This document shows positions 1 to 8,529 of a DNA stretch of 64,000 bases, in pieces. Where the stretch lies: positions 2,604,001 through 2,668,000 of the forward strand of contig CAWCQQ010000002.1 in assembly GCA_963797675.1 (NCBI GenBank), given 5' to 3'. This DNA is from DASQPR01 sp963797675. Lineage in GTDB: Bacteria > Actinomycetota > Actinomycetes > Mycobacteriales > Micromonosporaceae. A program made the translations under genes and the position numbers. Numbering within the stretch: the stretch's first letter is position 1; the number at the start of each line of letters is the position of its first letter. The notes beneath the pieces were generated by a model. The model saw only the letters and a list, made by a program, of their open reading frames with translations, searched no databases and was not told the DNA's origin.

Positions 1-250
1 CCGGTGCGACCCGATGCAGCTTGTACGTGCTGATCAGGTCGACTCGCCAGGCCGGCCGCCAATCGTGGTCGAACGCGCAGACCAGCCGATCCGGCTTCCG
101 CGTTTTGATCAGCGTGGCGAGCATGTCGAGCAGGCCGCGTACCGCATTGACGGATTGCCCGTCGGGCGCTCGCGCCGCCGATTCGGGGATGCCGAAGAAC
201 GCGCGAAAGTAGAGGCTCGGCGTGTCGACGAGGAGCAGGGGTCGGTCCAC
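1..250 (-). CDS. 5'-3' exonuclease (PolA N-domain type), C-terminus off left edge
   Basis: Reading the minus strand from a GTG at 250 gives a peptide beginning VDRPLLLVDTPSLYFRAFFG and continuing through a segment ending DRLVCAFDHDW before the window ends. This is the N-terminal core of the stand-alone FEN/PolA-type 5'-3' exonuclease family: the early Asp of LLLVD and the Asp of AFDHD are metal-site positions. These enzymes remove 5' flaps or RNA primers. Only about 83 residues are inside the window, so the helix-hairpin-helix part cannot be seen. The start is weakly supported, because only a CGAGG sits just upstream. A second member of the family lies at 28707-29708. Confidence 0.75.
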   Translation of the reverse strand, partial: MDRPLLLVDTPSLYFRAFFGIPESAARAPDGQSVNAVRGLLDMLATLIKTRKPDRLVCAFDHDWRPAWRVDLISTYKLHRVAP

Positions 251-344
251 CCTCGGAGCGTAGCGCGTGCCGCTTCACGACACGCGCTGCGATCTTTTGG
301 CGGCGAAGTTCCGGCGCCTGGTGAACGAACGTTAAGCTAGCCGG

Positions 345-1457
345 GTGGCGACGATTGCAGATCTCTTCACGCCGGCCAGGCTGGACGCGGCCCAGAGCGC
401 CGTAGCGGCGGCCGACCTGGACGCTATTCTCCTGACCCCGAGTGCCGATCTGCGCTACCTGACCGGCTATGCGGCCCATCCGCTGGAACGCCTCACCTGC
501 CTGGTCGTACCGGCCGAGGGTGAAGTCACGCTGATCGTGCCGAAGCTGGAACGCCCCGCCGCCGAGGCGTCGCCTGCGCTCGGCACCGGTGTGCGGATCG
601 TCGACCACGCCGACGGCACCGACCCGTACCCGCTGGTTGTCGGCGCGCTCGGCCAGCCGGCCCGGATCGGTCTCGGCAACCGGATGTGGGCCGAGCATGC
701 GCTGGCCATCCGTCATGCGCTGCCCGGCGCTGAGCAGTATCTCGCCGGTGACGTGATGCGGGAACTGCGGATGCGCAAGTCCGAGGTCGAGGTCGAGGCG
801 CTCGCGTCGGCGGGTTCGGCGATCGACACCGTACATGCGCAGATGGGCGACTGGCTGTTCGTCGGCCGTACGGAGGCGGAGGTCGGCGCGGACATCGCGG
901 ACGCGATCCGGATGTCGGGCCACGCGAGCGTGGACTTCGTGATCGTGGCGAGCGGCCCGAATGCGGCCAGCCCGCATCACGAGACGTCGCACCGGGTGAT
1001 CATGAGCGGGGATCCGGTCGTGGTGGATATCGGCGGCACGATGCCGTCCGGTTACTGCTCCGATTCGACCCGGACCTACGTCGTCGGCAGCCCGCACGAT
1101 GACTTCGTGTCCTACTACCGGGTGCTGCACGAGGCGCAACAGGCGTCGGTCGACGCGGTACGGCCCGGTGTCACCTGCGAATCCGTGGACGCCGCGGCAC
1201 GCGACATCATCGCCGCCGCCGGATTCGGAGACGCGTTTCTGCACCGGACCGGTCACGGTATCGGCATGGACGGGCACGAGGAGCCGTACATCGTTGCCGG
1301 CAACACGTTGCCGCTGGAAAACGGGATGGCCTTCTCCATCGAACCGGGTATATACCTAGCCGGGCGCCACGGTGCTCGGATCGAAGACATCGTCGTGTGC
1401 ACCGATGCGGGCGTACGGCGGCTCAACATCCTCTCGACGGAATTGGTGCAGCTGTGA
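345..1457 (+). CDS. M24 family metallopeptidase (Xaa-Pro aminopeptidase/PepQ-like)
   Basis: Cytosolic dinuclear-metal peptidase of 370 residues, the usual length for PepQ/PepP-like proteins, probably releasing N-terminal residues ahead of proline. The C-terminal pita-bread fold is complete: VVDIGG and SDSTRT carry the two metal Asp, RTGHGIG the His, FSIEPG the first Glu and ARIEDIV the second. The N-terminal creatinase-type half (about residues 1-135) includes the typical DLRYLTGY. Translation starts at a GTG. The stop overlaps the GTG start of the following acyl-CoA dehydrogenase (GTGA), so the two are translationally coupled. The exact substrate, dipeptide or longer peptide, cannot be told from sequence. 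Confidence 0.9.
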   Translation: MATIADLFTPARLDAAQSAVAAADLDAILLTPSADLRYLTGYAAHPLERLTCLVVPAEGEVTLIVPKLERPAAEASPALGTGVRIVDHADGTDPYPLVVGALGQPARIGLGNRMWAEHALAIRHALPGAEQYLAGDVMRELRMRKSEVEVEALASAGSAIDTVHAQMGDWLFVGRTEAEVGADIADAIRMSGHASVDFVIVASGPNAASPHHETSHRVIMSGDPVVVDIGGTMPSGYCSDSTRTYVVGSPHDDFVSYYRVLHEAQQASVDAVRPGVTCESVDAAARDIIAAAGFGDAFLHRTGHGIGMDGHEEPYIVAGNTLPLENGMAFSIEPGIYLAGRHGARIEDIVVCTDAGVRRLNILSTELVQL

Positions 1458-2602
1458 CTGTGGAGAGAATCCTGCCGAATGACGAGTCCGCCGCGTTGAT
1501 GGAGCTCGCGACCGATCTCGCCGACCGCGAACTCGCGCCGCGCGTCGATGATTTCGAGACCCGCGGCGAGTTTCCCCGCGACATCATCCGCACGCTGGGC
1601 CGTTCCGGTCTGCTCGGCCTGCCGTACAGCGAGGAGTACGGGGGCGGCGGCCAGCCGTACGAGATCTATCTGCAGGTTCTGGAGGTTCTGGCCAGTCGCT
1701 GGGCGGCGGTCGCCGAGGCGGTGTCGGTGCACACGCTGGCGTGCTACCCGGTGGCCACCTTCGGGTCCGATGAGCAGCGCGCCGCGCACCTGCCGGACAT
1801 GCTCGGCGGCGACCTGCTCGGTGCGTACTGCCTCTCCGAGCCGCAGGGCGGTTCGGACGCGGCCGCGCTGACCACGAAGGCCGTCCGCGACGGCGACGAT
1901 TACGTGCTCTCCGGGACGAAGGCGTGGATCACGCACGCCGGCGTCGCCGACTTCTACAACGTGTTCGCCCGGACCGGCGGCCCCGGTGCGGCGGGCATCT
2001 CGTGCCTGCTCGCGGACGCGACGACGCCGGGGATCAATCCGCTGGCCCGGGAACGCACGATGGGTCTGAGGTCGTCACCGATCGCGCAGATCGCGTTCGA
2101 CGACGCGCGCGTACCGGCCGACCGGCTGATCGGCGAGGCCGGCACCGGTTTCCGGATCGCGATGAGCGCGCTCGACTCCGGCCGACTGGGCATCGCGGCC
2201 TGCGCGGTCGGTCTGGCGCAGGCGGCGCTCGACTACGCGGTCGACTATGCCAGCGAGCGGGAGCAGTTCGGCAAGCCGATCGCGTCGTTCCAGGGCATCG
2301 GGTTCATGTTGGCCGACGCGGCGACGCAGATCTCGGCCGCGCGAGCGCTGTTGCTGTCGGCCGCGCGGCTGCGCGACGCCGGGCGGCCGTATTCGATCGA
2401 GGCGGCGAAGGCGAAGCTGTTCGCGACGGATACCGCGATGAAGGTCACCACGGACGCGGTGCAGGTGCTGGGCGGTTACGGCTACGTCGCGGACCACCCG
2501 GTCGAGCGCTACATGCGCGAGGCGAAGGTGCTGCAGATCGTCGAGGGCACGAATCAGATCCAGCGTCTCGTGATCGCCCGGTCGCTGAGCAAGCGGCCGT
2601 AA
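1454..2602 (+). CDS. acyl-CoA dehydrogenase
   Basis: FAD-dependent acyl-CoA dehydrogenase of 382 residues that would oxidise an acyl-CoA to the 2-enoyl-CoA and pass electrons to ETF. Seen in sequence: LSEPQGGSDAAAL in the FAD-binding middle domain, the GYGYVADHPVERYMREAK signature, and IVEGTNQIQ, whose Glu is the catalytic base position of short-chain members. I chose the GTG at 1454, which overlaps the peptidase stop; an upstream in-frame Met at 1397 lies inside that gene. The acyl substrate is not predictable. The kam lysine locus 4 kb away yields C4 acyl-CoAs, but there is no operon link. Confidence 0.9.
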   Translation: MTVERILPNDESAALMELATDLADRELAPRVDDFETRGEFPRDIIRTLGRSGLLGLPYSEEYGGGGQPYEIYLQVLEVLASRWAAVAEAVSVHTLACYPVATFGSDEQRAAHLPDMLGGDLLGAYCLSEPQGGSDAAALTTKAVRDGDDYVLSGTKAWITHAGVADFYNVFARTGGPGAAGISCLLADATTPGINPLARERTMGLRSSPIAQIAFDDARVPADRLIGEAGTGFRIAMSALDSGRLGIAACAVGLAQAALDYAVDYASEREQFGKPIASFQGIGFMLADAATQISAARALLLSAARLRDAGRPYSIEAAKAKLFATDTAMKVTTDAVQVLGGYGYVADHPVERYMREAKVLQIVEGTNQIQRLVIARSLSKRP

Positions 2603-2624
2603 CGACCGCTTGCTCAGCCTGGGA

Positions 2625-3370
2625 TCAGCGGCTCTCCAGCCGGTCCAGGCGGTCCACGATCGGCGCGAGTTCGGTGCGGATCACCGACGACAGCATCGCG
2701 GCGACGGCGGGGGATCCGACCAGGTCTTTGCGGCCGAGTTCGCCTGGAGGCTGGCATATCCGGCGATTGCCCCGGCGACGGCTCGGCGGGTCAGCCGCAG
2801 CTCGGCGCCCAGCCCTCGGAGCACCTGGCCGGCTAGGCCGTCCGGCTCGGCGACGAGTCCGAGCAGGAGATGTTCGGTGCCGACGTAGTTGTGCCCGAGG
2901 CTTGCCGATTCGGTCATGGTCAACCGCAGCGCCTCCTGCGCAGTCGCGTCGAACGACGCGGCGCCGACGGCGGCGGCGTACGGCGGATCGCCGTGACGCC
3001 AGGACCGCTGCGACCTCCTGCGGCTCGATCTCCATCGACAGCGAGGACGGACAGCGCAAGACCGGCGCCTTCGGCCAGCATGCCGGCGAGCAGGTGTTCG
3101 GTTGACGTCGGCACGCCCGTTTGGGCCGCGTCGTTCATCGCGAGCGCGACGACCGTGCGGGCCCGGTCGGTGAACCGGCTGAACTGCCCACTGGGGGCGT
3201 CGAGGTCGCGATCGCAGGACGGCGCCGTCGCCGACCATGGACTCCCGGATCGCCGTGATCCTGGAGACCGCCTGTTCGAGTGCGCGCTGGCAGATTGCGG
3301 AGACCGGGATGCCGGCGTCCCGGACGGCTTCGGAGAGTTCATCGGAGAGATACACGTTGATCTTCGGCAT
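2625..3370 (-). CDS. Clp N-domain protein with RHH-like N-terminus (frameshifted)
   Basis: Minus-strand gene whose frame changes at least four times as given. The start MPKINVYLSDELSEAVRDAG resembles a ribbon-helix-helix antitoxin-type N-terminus. The next frame gives FTDRARTVVALAMNDAAQ followed by a TSTEHLLAGML repeat. The original frame then resumes with SLGHNYVGTEHLLLGLVAE, a second Clp-N repeat, and a third frame ends in ELAPIVDRLDRLESR. Two Clp-N repeats without an AAA+ domain are typical of small actinobacterial ClpC-N-like proteins, thought to bind substrates or adaptors. No ATPase motif is present. The motif order is complete, so sequence error is a good explanation for the breaks. 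Confidence 0.72.
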
Positions 3371-3384
3371 CCTGCAACTCCATC

Positions 3385-3447
3385 GGGGTTATGAACGGGT
3401 TATGGACTAGGTATACCCCCTCGATAACCCCATGGCAATGGGGTTAT
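3385..3447. promoter_or_regulatory. GGGTTAT-rich operator with 10-bp inverted repeat
   Basis: The divergent gap between the Clp-N gene and the Lrp/AsnC gene holds a perfect inverted repeat, ATAACCCCAT (3424-3433) and ATGGGGTTAT (3438-3447), with a 4-base spacer. Two more GGTTAT units sit at 3387-3392 and 3399-3404, and an ATACCCCC at 3413. Repeated, phased half-sites next to an Lrp-type regulator are what an autoregulatory operator looks like. The assignment is inferred. Confidence 0.55.
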
Positions 3448-3501
3448 ACATACGAGGCGATCGTTTCGACAGGTGGTCGGCATGAACGTCCGGTAGCGGC
3501 G

Positions 3502-3981
3502 ATGTTTGACCGGACCGGTAGTTTCGTGCACGTGATGGAAGACACCGACCGACAGATCATCGCCGCACTGGCCGTGGACGGCCGGATGTCCTATACCGAT
3601 CTCGCCGAGCGGGTGGGCCTGTCGGTTTCCGCGGTTCACCAGCGGGTCCGACGGTTGGAGCAGCGCGGCGTCATCAAGGGCTACGTCGCGCGCGTCGACC
3701 ACGACGCGCTCGACATGCCGCTCACGGCGTTGATCGCGATCCGGCCGATCGACGCGGCGGCGCCGGACGATGCCCCTGAGCGGCTCGCACACCTTGCGGA
3801 GATCGAGGCGTGCTACTCCGTCGCCGGTGACGACTTTTACATGCTGCTGGTACGGGTGGCCAGCCCGATCGGTCTCGAACGCCTGCTCCAGGAGATTCGC
3901 ACCGCGGCAAACGTCACGACGCGCTCGACCGTCGTGCTGTCCACGCCGTTCGAAGGGCGCCCTCCGAAGCTCAATATTTAG
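3502..3981 (+). CDS. Lrp/AsnC family transcriptional regulator
   Basis: N-terminal helix-turn-helix (TDLAERVGLSVSAVHQRVRR) followed by an RAM/AsnC ligand-binding domain (VEACYSVAGDDFYMLLVRV region); the protein ends EGRPPKLNI. The family senses amino acids and forms octamers on DNA. Start choice is open: ATG 3502 gives 159 residues, and ATG 3535 (MEDTDRQII) gives 148, closer to the family norm; neither has a strong Shine-Dalgarno. The inverted-repeat operator upstream suggests autoregulation. The stop overlaps the convergent MFS stop by four bases. Because a lysine-degradation locus lies nearby, lysine or a derivative is a candidate effector, but that is only inference. Confidence 0.85.
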   Translation: MFDRTGSFVHVMEDTDRQIIAALAVDGRMSYTDLAERVGLSVSAVHQRVRRLEQRGVIKGYVARVDHDALDMPLTALIAIRPIDAAAPDDAPERLAHLAEIEACYSVAGDDFYMLLVRVASPIGLERLLQEIRTAANVTTRSTVVLSTPFEGRPPKLNI

Positions 3982-5348
3982 AGTGATTCGACCGCCGGTT
4001 CGATGATGCTCACGGGTTCGAGCGGATCCGCCTGCGCCGGGATGGCCGGTACGGAACTGCCGGCGGACGGGTTCGGCAGCGTGAACGCGCCGTAGGTGCC
4101 GGCGATCACGATGAGCATCCCGGCCACCGTGAAGATCGTGTCGATCCGGCCGAAGTGGATGCCGCCGATGGTGGTGTGGAAGTGTCGCATCGCGGTACTT
4201 GCGAGCACCCCGGCGGTGAGGACCGAGACGGTCGACGCAGCCTGGTTGATGGGCTGGAAGACGGCGCTCATTCGGCCGAGAAACTCCCTCGGCGTGACGG
4301 CGATCATCAACGGGCTGATGCCGCTGTTGAGGGCCGCAATGGGTACGGCGATCAGGAAGTACACGAGGAGGCCGAAGCCGAACGCGGTCTGTCGCGAGTA
4401 CAGGACGACCATGACGCCACCGGCGATCAGCCCTAACCACACGCTGTTACGGGCTCCGAGGATCTTGACGATCGATCCGGAAAGCAACGCACCGGTGATG
4501 GCGCCGATCCCGAACGCCGCCGACATGAAGCCGTACAGGCTGGGATTGACGTGCAGGTTCTCGGTGACGAAGTAGATGTCGAGCGCGTTCATCGCGCCGG
4601 TGCCGAGCTGCGCCATGACCGCGATCGTCAGCAGGGCCACGAGGAACCTGTTGCCGGCGAACATGCGCAGCCCGGCGACGAACTCGGTGATCCACTTCGG
4701 TCGTGGGCCGGACGGGTCCGATGCGGTGCGGTTGTCGCGGTCGGGGAAGTGGACGGAGCGGATGGCGATATAGGACACGACGTAGGACAGCGCGTTGAGC
4801 AGCAGCGCCCATTCGACGCTGAATACAAACAGGAGAGGCGCGGCCAGCGGCGGGCCGATGATGCCCGCGGTCGCCTGGGTGGCCTGCCCGAGCCCGAACG
4901 CCTTGGCCCGGTCGGCTTCGTCGGGCACGATGTCTGCGATCGCGGTGAACCGCGCGGGGTTGAAGAACTGTCCGGTCGCGTTGACCGCGAAAACGATCGT
5001 ATAGATGACCGCGAGCCAGGCCCAGGTCGGCATGGAGTGCTGTGGCAGCAGCATGACCATTATGAGGACGGCCACGAGCGCTCCGCGGATGACTTCGCTG
5101 CCGAGCATCGTGCGGCGGCGGTTCCAGCGGTCGACGAACACGCCGGCGACGGGGCCGACGAACACAATCGCGAGGAGAGCACTGAGTCCGACGCCGCTGA
5201 CGGCGGCGGGGCCGGCAGGATTGCCGGCCATCAGGACCTTGGCTACCCACACCAGGATGGTCGTGTCGAAGACGAAATCGCCGACGGTGGAGATCGCCTG
5301 TCCGTACCACAACCGGGCGAAGTCGCGGTTGATCAAGAATCTCAGCAC
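3978..5348 (-). CDS. MFS transporter (12-TM, EntS/MFS_3-like)
   Basis: 456-residue integral membrane protein with about twelve hydrophobic segments. It begins MLRFLINRDFARLWYGQAIS, the N-terminus typical of the EntS-like exporter subgroup, with a cytoplasmic DRWNRRR motif after TM2 and NALSYVVSYIAI in the middle. It probably exports a small molecule by proton antiport; the substrate is unknown. It converges on and overlaps the Lrp/AsnC gene by four bases. No binding-protein or biosynthetic neighbour points to a siderophore. Confidence 0.85.
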   Translation of the reverse strand: MLRFLINRDFARLWYGQAISTVGDFVFDTTILVWVAKVLMAGNPAGPAAVSGVGLSALLAIVFVGPVAGVFVDRWNRRRTMLGSEVIRGALVAVLIMVMLLPQHSMPTWAWLAVIYTIVFAVNATGQFFNPARFTAIADIVPDEADRAKAFGLGQATQATAGIIGPPLAAPLLFVFSVEWALLLNALSYVVSYIAIRSVHFPDRDNRTASDPSGPRPKWITEFVAGLRMFAGNRFLVALLTIAVMAQLGTGAMNALDIYFVTENLHVNPSLYGFMSAAFGIGAITGALLSGSIVKILGARNSVWLGLIAGGVMVVLYSRQTAFGFGLLVYFLIAVPIAALNSGISPLMIAVTPREFLGRMSAVFQPINQAASTVSVLTAGVLASTAMRHFHTTIGGIHFGRIDTIFTVAGMLIVIAGTYGAFTLPNPSAGSSVPAIPAQADPLEPVSIIEPAVESL

Positions 5349-5373
5349 GTGAACTTTCTACCAGATGTGCCCG

Positions 5374-5967
5374 TCAGGCGGGACCCGCTGCGGTGGCGGC
5401 GTTCCAGCCGGTCAGGACTTCGCGGCCGTGCTCGAATCCGAGCGTCGACAGCGTGGCCGTGTCGAGCAGGAACAGTGCACCGTCGGCGGGCGGCAGCCCG
5501 AGCCAGCGCGCGGTGGCAACCCGCAGCGAATGCCCGTGGGCGACCAGAGCGACGTCGCCGCGGGTGAGCGCCTCTCGGGCCCGGTCAAGGACCCGGTCGA
5601 GGCGTACCCCGACTTCGGCCGGCGATTCGCCGCCCGGGCAACCGTCCCGCCACAGGTCCCAGCCGGGATTTCGGTCCCGGATTTCGGTCGTCGTGATGCC
5701 CTCGTACTCGCCGTAGTTCCACTCGGCCAGGTCGTCGTCGATGCCGTCGACGGTCAACCCCGCGAGCGCAGCGGTACGCACGGCACGCAGCCGTGGACTC
5801 GTCAGCACGAGCGCAAACGTGCGCCCGGCCAGCGTCGAGCGCAGGGACGCCGCCTGTTTTTCGCCGTCGTCGGTGAGCGGGAGATCGGTGATCGACGTGT
5901 GCCGACCTGCCGCGCTCCACGTCGTCTGACCGTGCCGGATGACCACAACTTCCGCCATGAACATCAT
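5374..5967 (-). CDS. histidine phosphatase family protein
   Basis: 197-residue phosphoglycerate-mutase-like phosphatase. VVIRHGQTTW carries the phospho-accepting His and catalytic Arg, LAEWNYGEYEG the acid/base Glu, and LVAHGHSLRV the second His. Full single-domain length. The start is either ATG 5967 or ATG 5958 (MAEVVVIRH); no clear ribosome site separates them. Family members act on sugar phosphates, phosphoglycerate or phosphohistidine, and the substrate here cannot be decided. Confidence 0.85.
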   Translation of the reverse strand: MMFMAEVVVIRHGQTTWSAAGRHTSITDLPLTDDGEKQAASLRSTLAGRTFALVLTSPRLRAVRTAALAGLTVDGIDDDLAEWNYGEYEGITTTEIRDRNPGWDLWRDGCPGGESPAEVGVRLDRVLDRAREALTRGDVALVAHGHSLRVATARWLGLPPADGALFLLDTATLSTLGFEHGREVLTGWNAATAAGPA

Positions 5968-6066
5968 TCTGCCGTACGCCGCCGAGCCTTCGGAGTGGCT
6001 CGCGCGTTAGACCGTCGGGTGGGTGATATGTCCCTACTCGTCGGATCATCGCGGTGAAGAGGTCTC

Positions 6067-6942
6067 ATGACACGTACGTTTTCCCGGCGGGCCGTCGGAC
6101 TGGCCGCATCGGTCCTGGTAGGGGCCGCATTGATGCTGGTCACGCCGCCGGCCGGCGCGGCCAGTACGACGGTGTCGTTCACCGGTTCCAGCCCGCTGGG
6201 CCTGGCCGCCCTGGCCTGCAACGCGACGCCGGACCGGTCGTCCGTGACGCTCACCGCGGCGGACACGCTCAATGTGCAGAACCTGACCGGGCACAGCGCG
6301 TCGATCTTCGTCAACGGGACGAAGTCCGGCAGCGTGGTCGGCGCAGACCAGAGCGTGCCGATCACGTCCGCCAAGGACTACACCGTCTCAGTGGTGCCGA
6401 GCTGCCTGCTCAACCTGAGCGACGCGGGTTCGGTCAGCGTCACGATCGTCGAGCCCGTCCCGGCCGCGGTACCCGTACCGGTGCCGATGACCGCCCCGGT
6501 AACGGCGACGAGTACGCCGTCGACGAAGGCGGCGAGCCCACGATCGGACCCGACGTCGACCGCCACCACGACGCACAAGCACGCGTCCGCCGGGCCGCGT
6601 ACGGCGGCGTCCGCCCTGTCCGGGACAACGCCGTCGGTGGCCTCCTCCGGCTCGGCCAAGCGCACCGATACGGCCAAGGCGGGCTCGTCCGGCACCGGTT
6701 CCGGAGGCTCGTCGACCCCGGATACGTCCGGCCGCGATGTCACGGGCACGACCACCCAAGCGGGCGGCTCGACCGACGGGGTCAGCATCGGCGACGCTCA
6801 GACGCTGCCGGCTGCCGATATCGTCCCGGCGACGCCGAGCTATCTGCTCGTGGTGACCGCGTTCATCCTCGTGTTGGGGGTCGGCTGGGCATCGGTGCGG
6901 GCCGTGTTCACGCAGCGCCGGGCTCGCCGGGCCGCCGCATAG
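6067..6942 (+). CDS. secreted, C-terminally anchored Ser/Thr-rich cell-wall protein
   Basis: 291 residues. The signal peptide is clear (MTRTFSRRAVGLAASVLVGA, cleavage near PPAGAAS). A compact domain with two cysteines at about 35-135 follows, then a long low-complexity Pro/Ala then Ser/Thr/Gly stretch (about 140-250). Near the end there is one hydrophobic segment (YLLVVTAFILVLGVGWASV) followed by Arg-rich residues. This is the architecture of a stalked surface protein held by a C-terminal transmembrane helix; no LPxTG is present. GAAGAGG just ahead of the ATG is the ribosome site. No function is recognised. Confidence 0.75.
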   Translation: MTRTFSRRAVGLAASVLVGAALMLVTPPAGAASTTVSFTGSSPLGLAALACNATPDRSSVTLTAADTLNVQNLTGHSASIFVNGTKSGSVVGADQSVPITSAKDYTVSVVPSCLLNLSDAGSVSVTIVEPVPAAVPVPVPMTAPVTATSTPSTKAASPRSDPTSTATTTHKHASAGPRTAASALSGTTPSVASSGSAKRTDTAKAGSSGTGSGGSSTPDTSGRDVTGTTTQAGGSTDGVSIGDAQTLPAADIVPATPSYLLVVTAFILVLGVGWASVRAVFTQRRARRAAA

Positions 6943-6956
6943 GGTCGACGGCAAAC

Positions 6957-6980
6957 GCCCTCCCGGATCACCGGGAGGGC
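6957..6980. terminator. bidirectional terminator between the surface protein gene and kamA
   Basis: Perfect 10-bp stem GCCCTCCCGG / CCGGGAGGGC with an ATCA tetraloop, followed by ATTT. It lies between two convergent stops (6942 and 6998) and can serve both strands. Confidence 0.75.
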
Positions 6981-6997
6981 ATTTCGCGTACGTCTAT

Positions 6998-8377
6998 TTA
7001 GACGGTGGCGGCCGCAGCCACTTCGGCCTGGATCTTCTTGCGCCACCAGTCCTGGCCGGACTCCGGCAGGGTGTCGATCGGGTCGTAGAACTCGTACCGG
7101 CGGGACAGGGCATCGACGTCGTCGTGCTCGATCGAGGTGCGGTAGTTCTTCGTCCAGTAGGAGATGCCGCGCTCGGTGTCGTACTCGTTGAGCATGTGCA
7201 CCCAGCGCTTGCCGACGAACGGCACGTCGCAGATGATCCGCGGGGTCGCGTAGCCGGGCAGGTAGCCCATCATGTCGTGCTGCAGCTTCTGCGCGTGCGC
7301 GACCGAGACCCGCCAGTGCTCGGCGTTGGGGATCATGTCGCACATGTAGAAGTAGTACGGCAGGATCGACGCCTCGCCCTGCAGCGCGAAGCACAGGTCG
7401 AGCAGGTCGGGCGTGGTCGCGTTGACGCCGCGCATCAGGACGCCCTGGTTGCGGACGTCGCGTACGCCGACGTCCAGCGCCGTACGGGCGGCCTTGGCGA
7501 CCAGCGGCGTGACCGAGTTCGCGTGGTTGACGTGCGTGTGGATGGCGAGGTTGACGCCCTGCGAGCGGGCGCGCGTGGCGACCCGGCCGAGACCGTCGAC
7601 GACGTCGGGGGGCAGCCAGTGCTGCGGCATCGCGGCGAGCGCCTTCGTGGCCAGGCGGATGTCGCGGATGTTGTCGATCTCCAGCAGCCGCATGAGGAAC
7701 GACTCGAGCTGCTTCCACGGCACGTTGGCGACGTCGCCGCCGGAGACGACCACGTCGCGTACGCCGGGGGAGCGCCGCAGGTAGGAGATCATCGAGTCGT
7801 ACCGGTCGACCGGCTTGAGGATGAGTTTGAGCTTGTCGACCTGGGGCGTCGAGTTGCCGACGAGGTCCATGCGGGTGCAGTGGCCGCAGTACTGCGGGCA
7901 GGTCGAGATCAGCTCGGCGAGCACCTTGGTCGGGTAGCGGTGGGTGAGGCCTTCGGCGACCCACATGTCGTGCTCGTGCAGAGAGTCCCGCGAGGCGTAC
8001 GGGTGCGAGGTCCACTCGGTCAGCCGGTCGGACTTCACCGGGATCATGTAGCGGCGGATCGGGTCGGCGTAGAACGCCTCGGTGGTCGGCACGGCGTCCG
8101 GGACCATCGTGTTCATCATCTGCGGCGGGATCAGCATCGACATCGTCGCGAACTCCTGCTGGTCGGCTTCGAGGTCGGCGTAGAAGTCCTCGCTGAGCAG
8201 GTCGCCCATCAGCGCGCGCAGCTGCTTGATGTTCTTGACGCAGTTGACCCGCTGCCATTGCGCGGACTCCCACTGCTCCGGAGTAACGTCACGCCAACCG
8301 GGCAAACGGGTCCAATCCGGCTCAACGAGTTCGCGTCGGCGGTACTCGTGGGGCTGCCCGGCCAATATGTCGCTCAA
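6998..8377 (-). CDS. kamA: lysine 2,3-aminomutase (radical SAM, PLP)
   Basis: Converts L-lysine to L-beta-lysine, the first step of the lysine-fermentation route. The radical-SAM cluster motif is CPQYCGHC (CxxxCxxC), preceded by the KamA-type N-terminal region and followed by VSGGDVANVPW. The usual PLP-lysine loop PGGGGK is absent; the equivalent segment reads ICDVPFVGKRWV, which keeps the Asp and a candidate Lys. I chose TTG 8377 as the start because a perfect AAGGAGG (8383-8389, minus strand) sits five bases ahead. Met codons further upstream (8419, 8698) lack this. That gives 459 residues. The gene is divergent from kdd-kamDE-kal, with shared palindromes between them. Confidence 0.88.
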   Translation of the reverse strand: MSDILAGQPHEYRRRELVEPDWTRLPGWRDVTPEQWESAQWQRVNCVKNIKQLRALMGDLLSEDFYADLEADQQEFATMSMLIPPQMMNTMVPDAVPTTEAFYADPIRRYMIPVKSDRLTEWTSHPYASRDSLHEHDMWVAEGLTHRYPTKVLAELISTCPQYCGHCTRMDLVGNSTPQVDKLKLILKPVDRYDSMISYLRRSPGVRDVVVSGGDVANVPWKQLESFLMRLLEIDNIRDIRLATKALAAMPQHWLPPDVVDGLGRVATRARSQGVNLAIHTHVNHANSVTPLVAKAARTALDVGVRDVRNQGVLMRGVNATTPDLLDLCFALQGEASILPYYFYMCDMIPNAEHWRVSVAHAQKLQHDMMGYLPGYATPRIICDVPFVGKRWVHMLNEYDTERGISYWTKNYRTSIEHDDVDALSRRYEFYDPIDTLPESGQDWWRKKIQAEVAAAATV

Positions 8378-8431
8378 CGGATCCTCCTTGATCGAGCCAG
8401 ATGAATCATCTCGGTACATCTCGCTTAGGTA

Positions 8432-8501
8432 CCAGATTAGTGGAGGATTTTCGGTTTGAAAACTATGATGCCGTAAGTTTTCCTGGTCAGAGTTAATCTG
8501 G
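8432..8501. promoter_or_regulatory. nested inverted repeats in the kamA/kdd divergent promoter region
   Basis: The outer arms CCAGATTA (8432-8439) and TAATCTGG (8494-8501) enclose inner arms GAAAACT (8458-8464) and AGTTTTC (8476-8482), with nearly the same centre. The gap is AT-rich against its surroundings, and a TATGAT -10-like hexamer for the rightward genes lies at 8463-8468. This looks like an operator controlling both directions of the lysine locus. The regulator is not identified. Confidence 0.5.
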
Positions 8502-8529
8502 CGGGAGATTTCAATGCGGGAGGTTATAC

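Noticed and set aside
14..340. Rightward open frames at the left edge
   Set aside because: Composition is that of an antisense shadow; the minus strand gives a clear 5'-3' exonuclease.
7124..8404. Long rightward open frame opposite kamA
   Set aside because: It is the high-GC shadow of kamA; no motif and an implausible composition.
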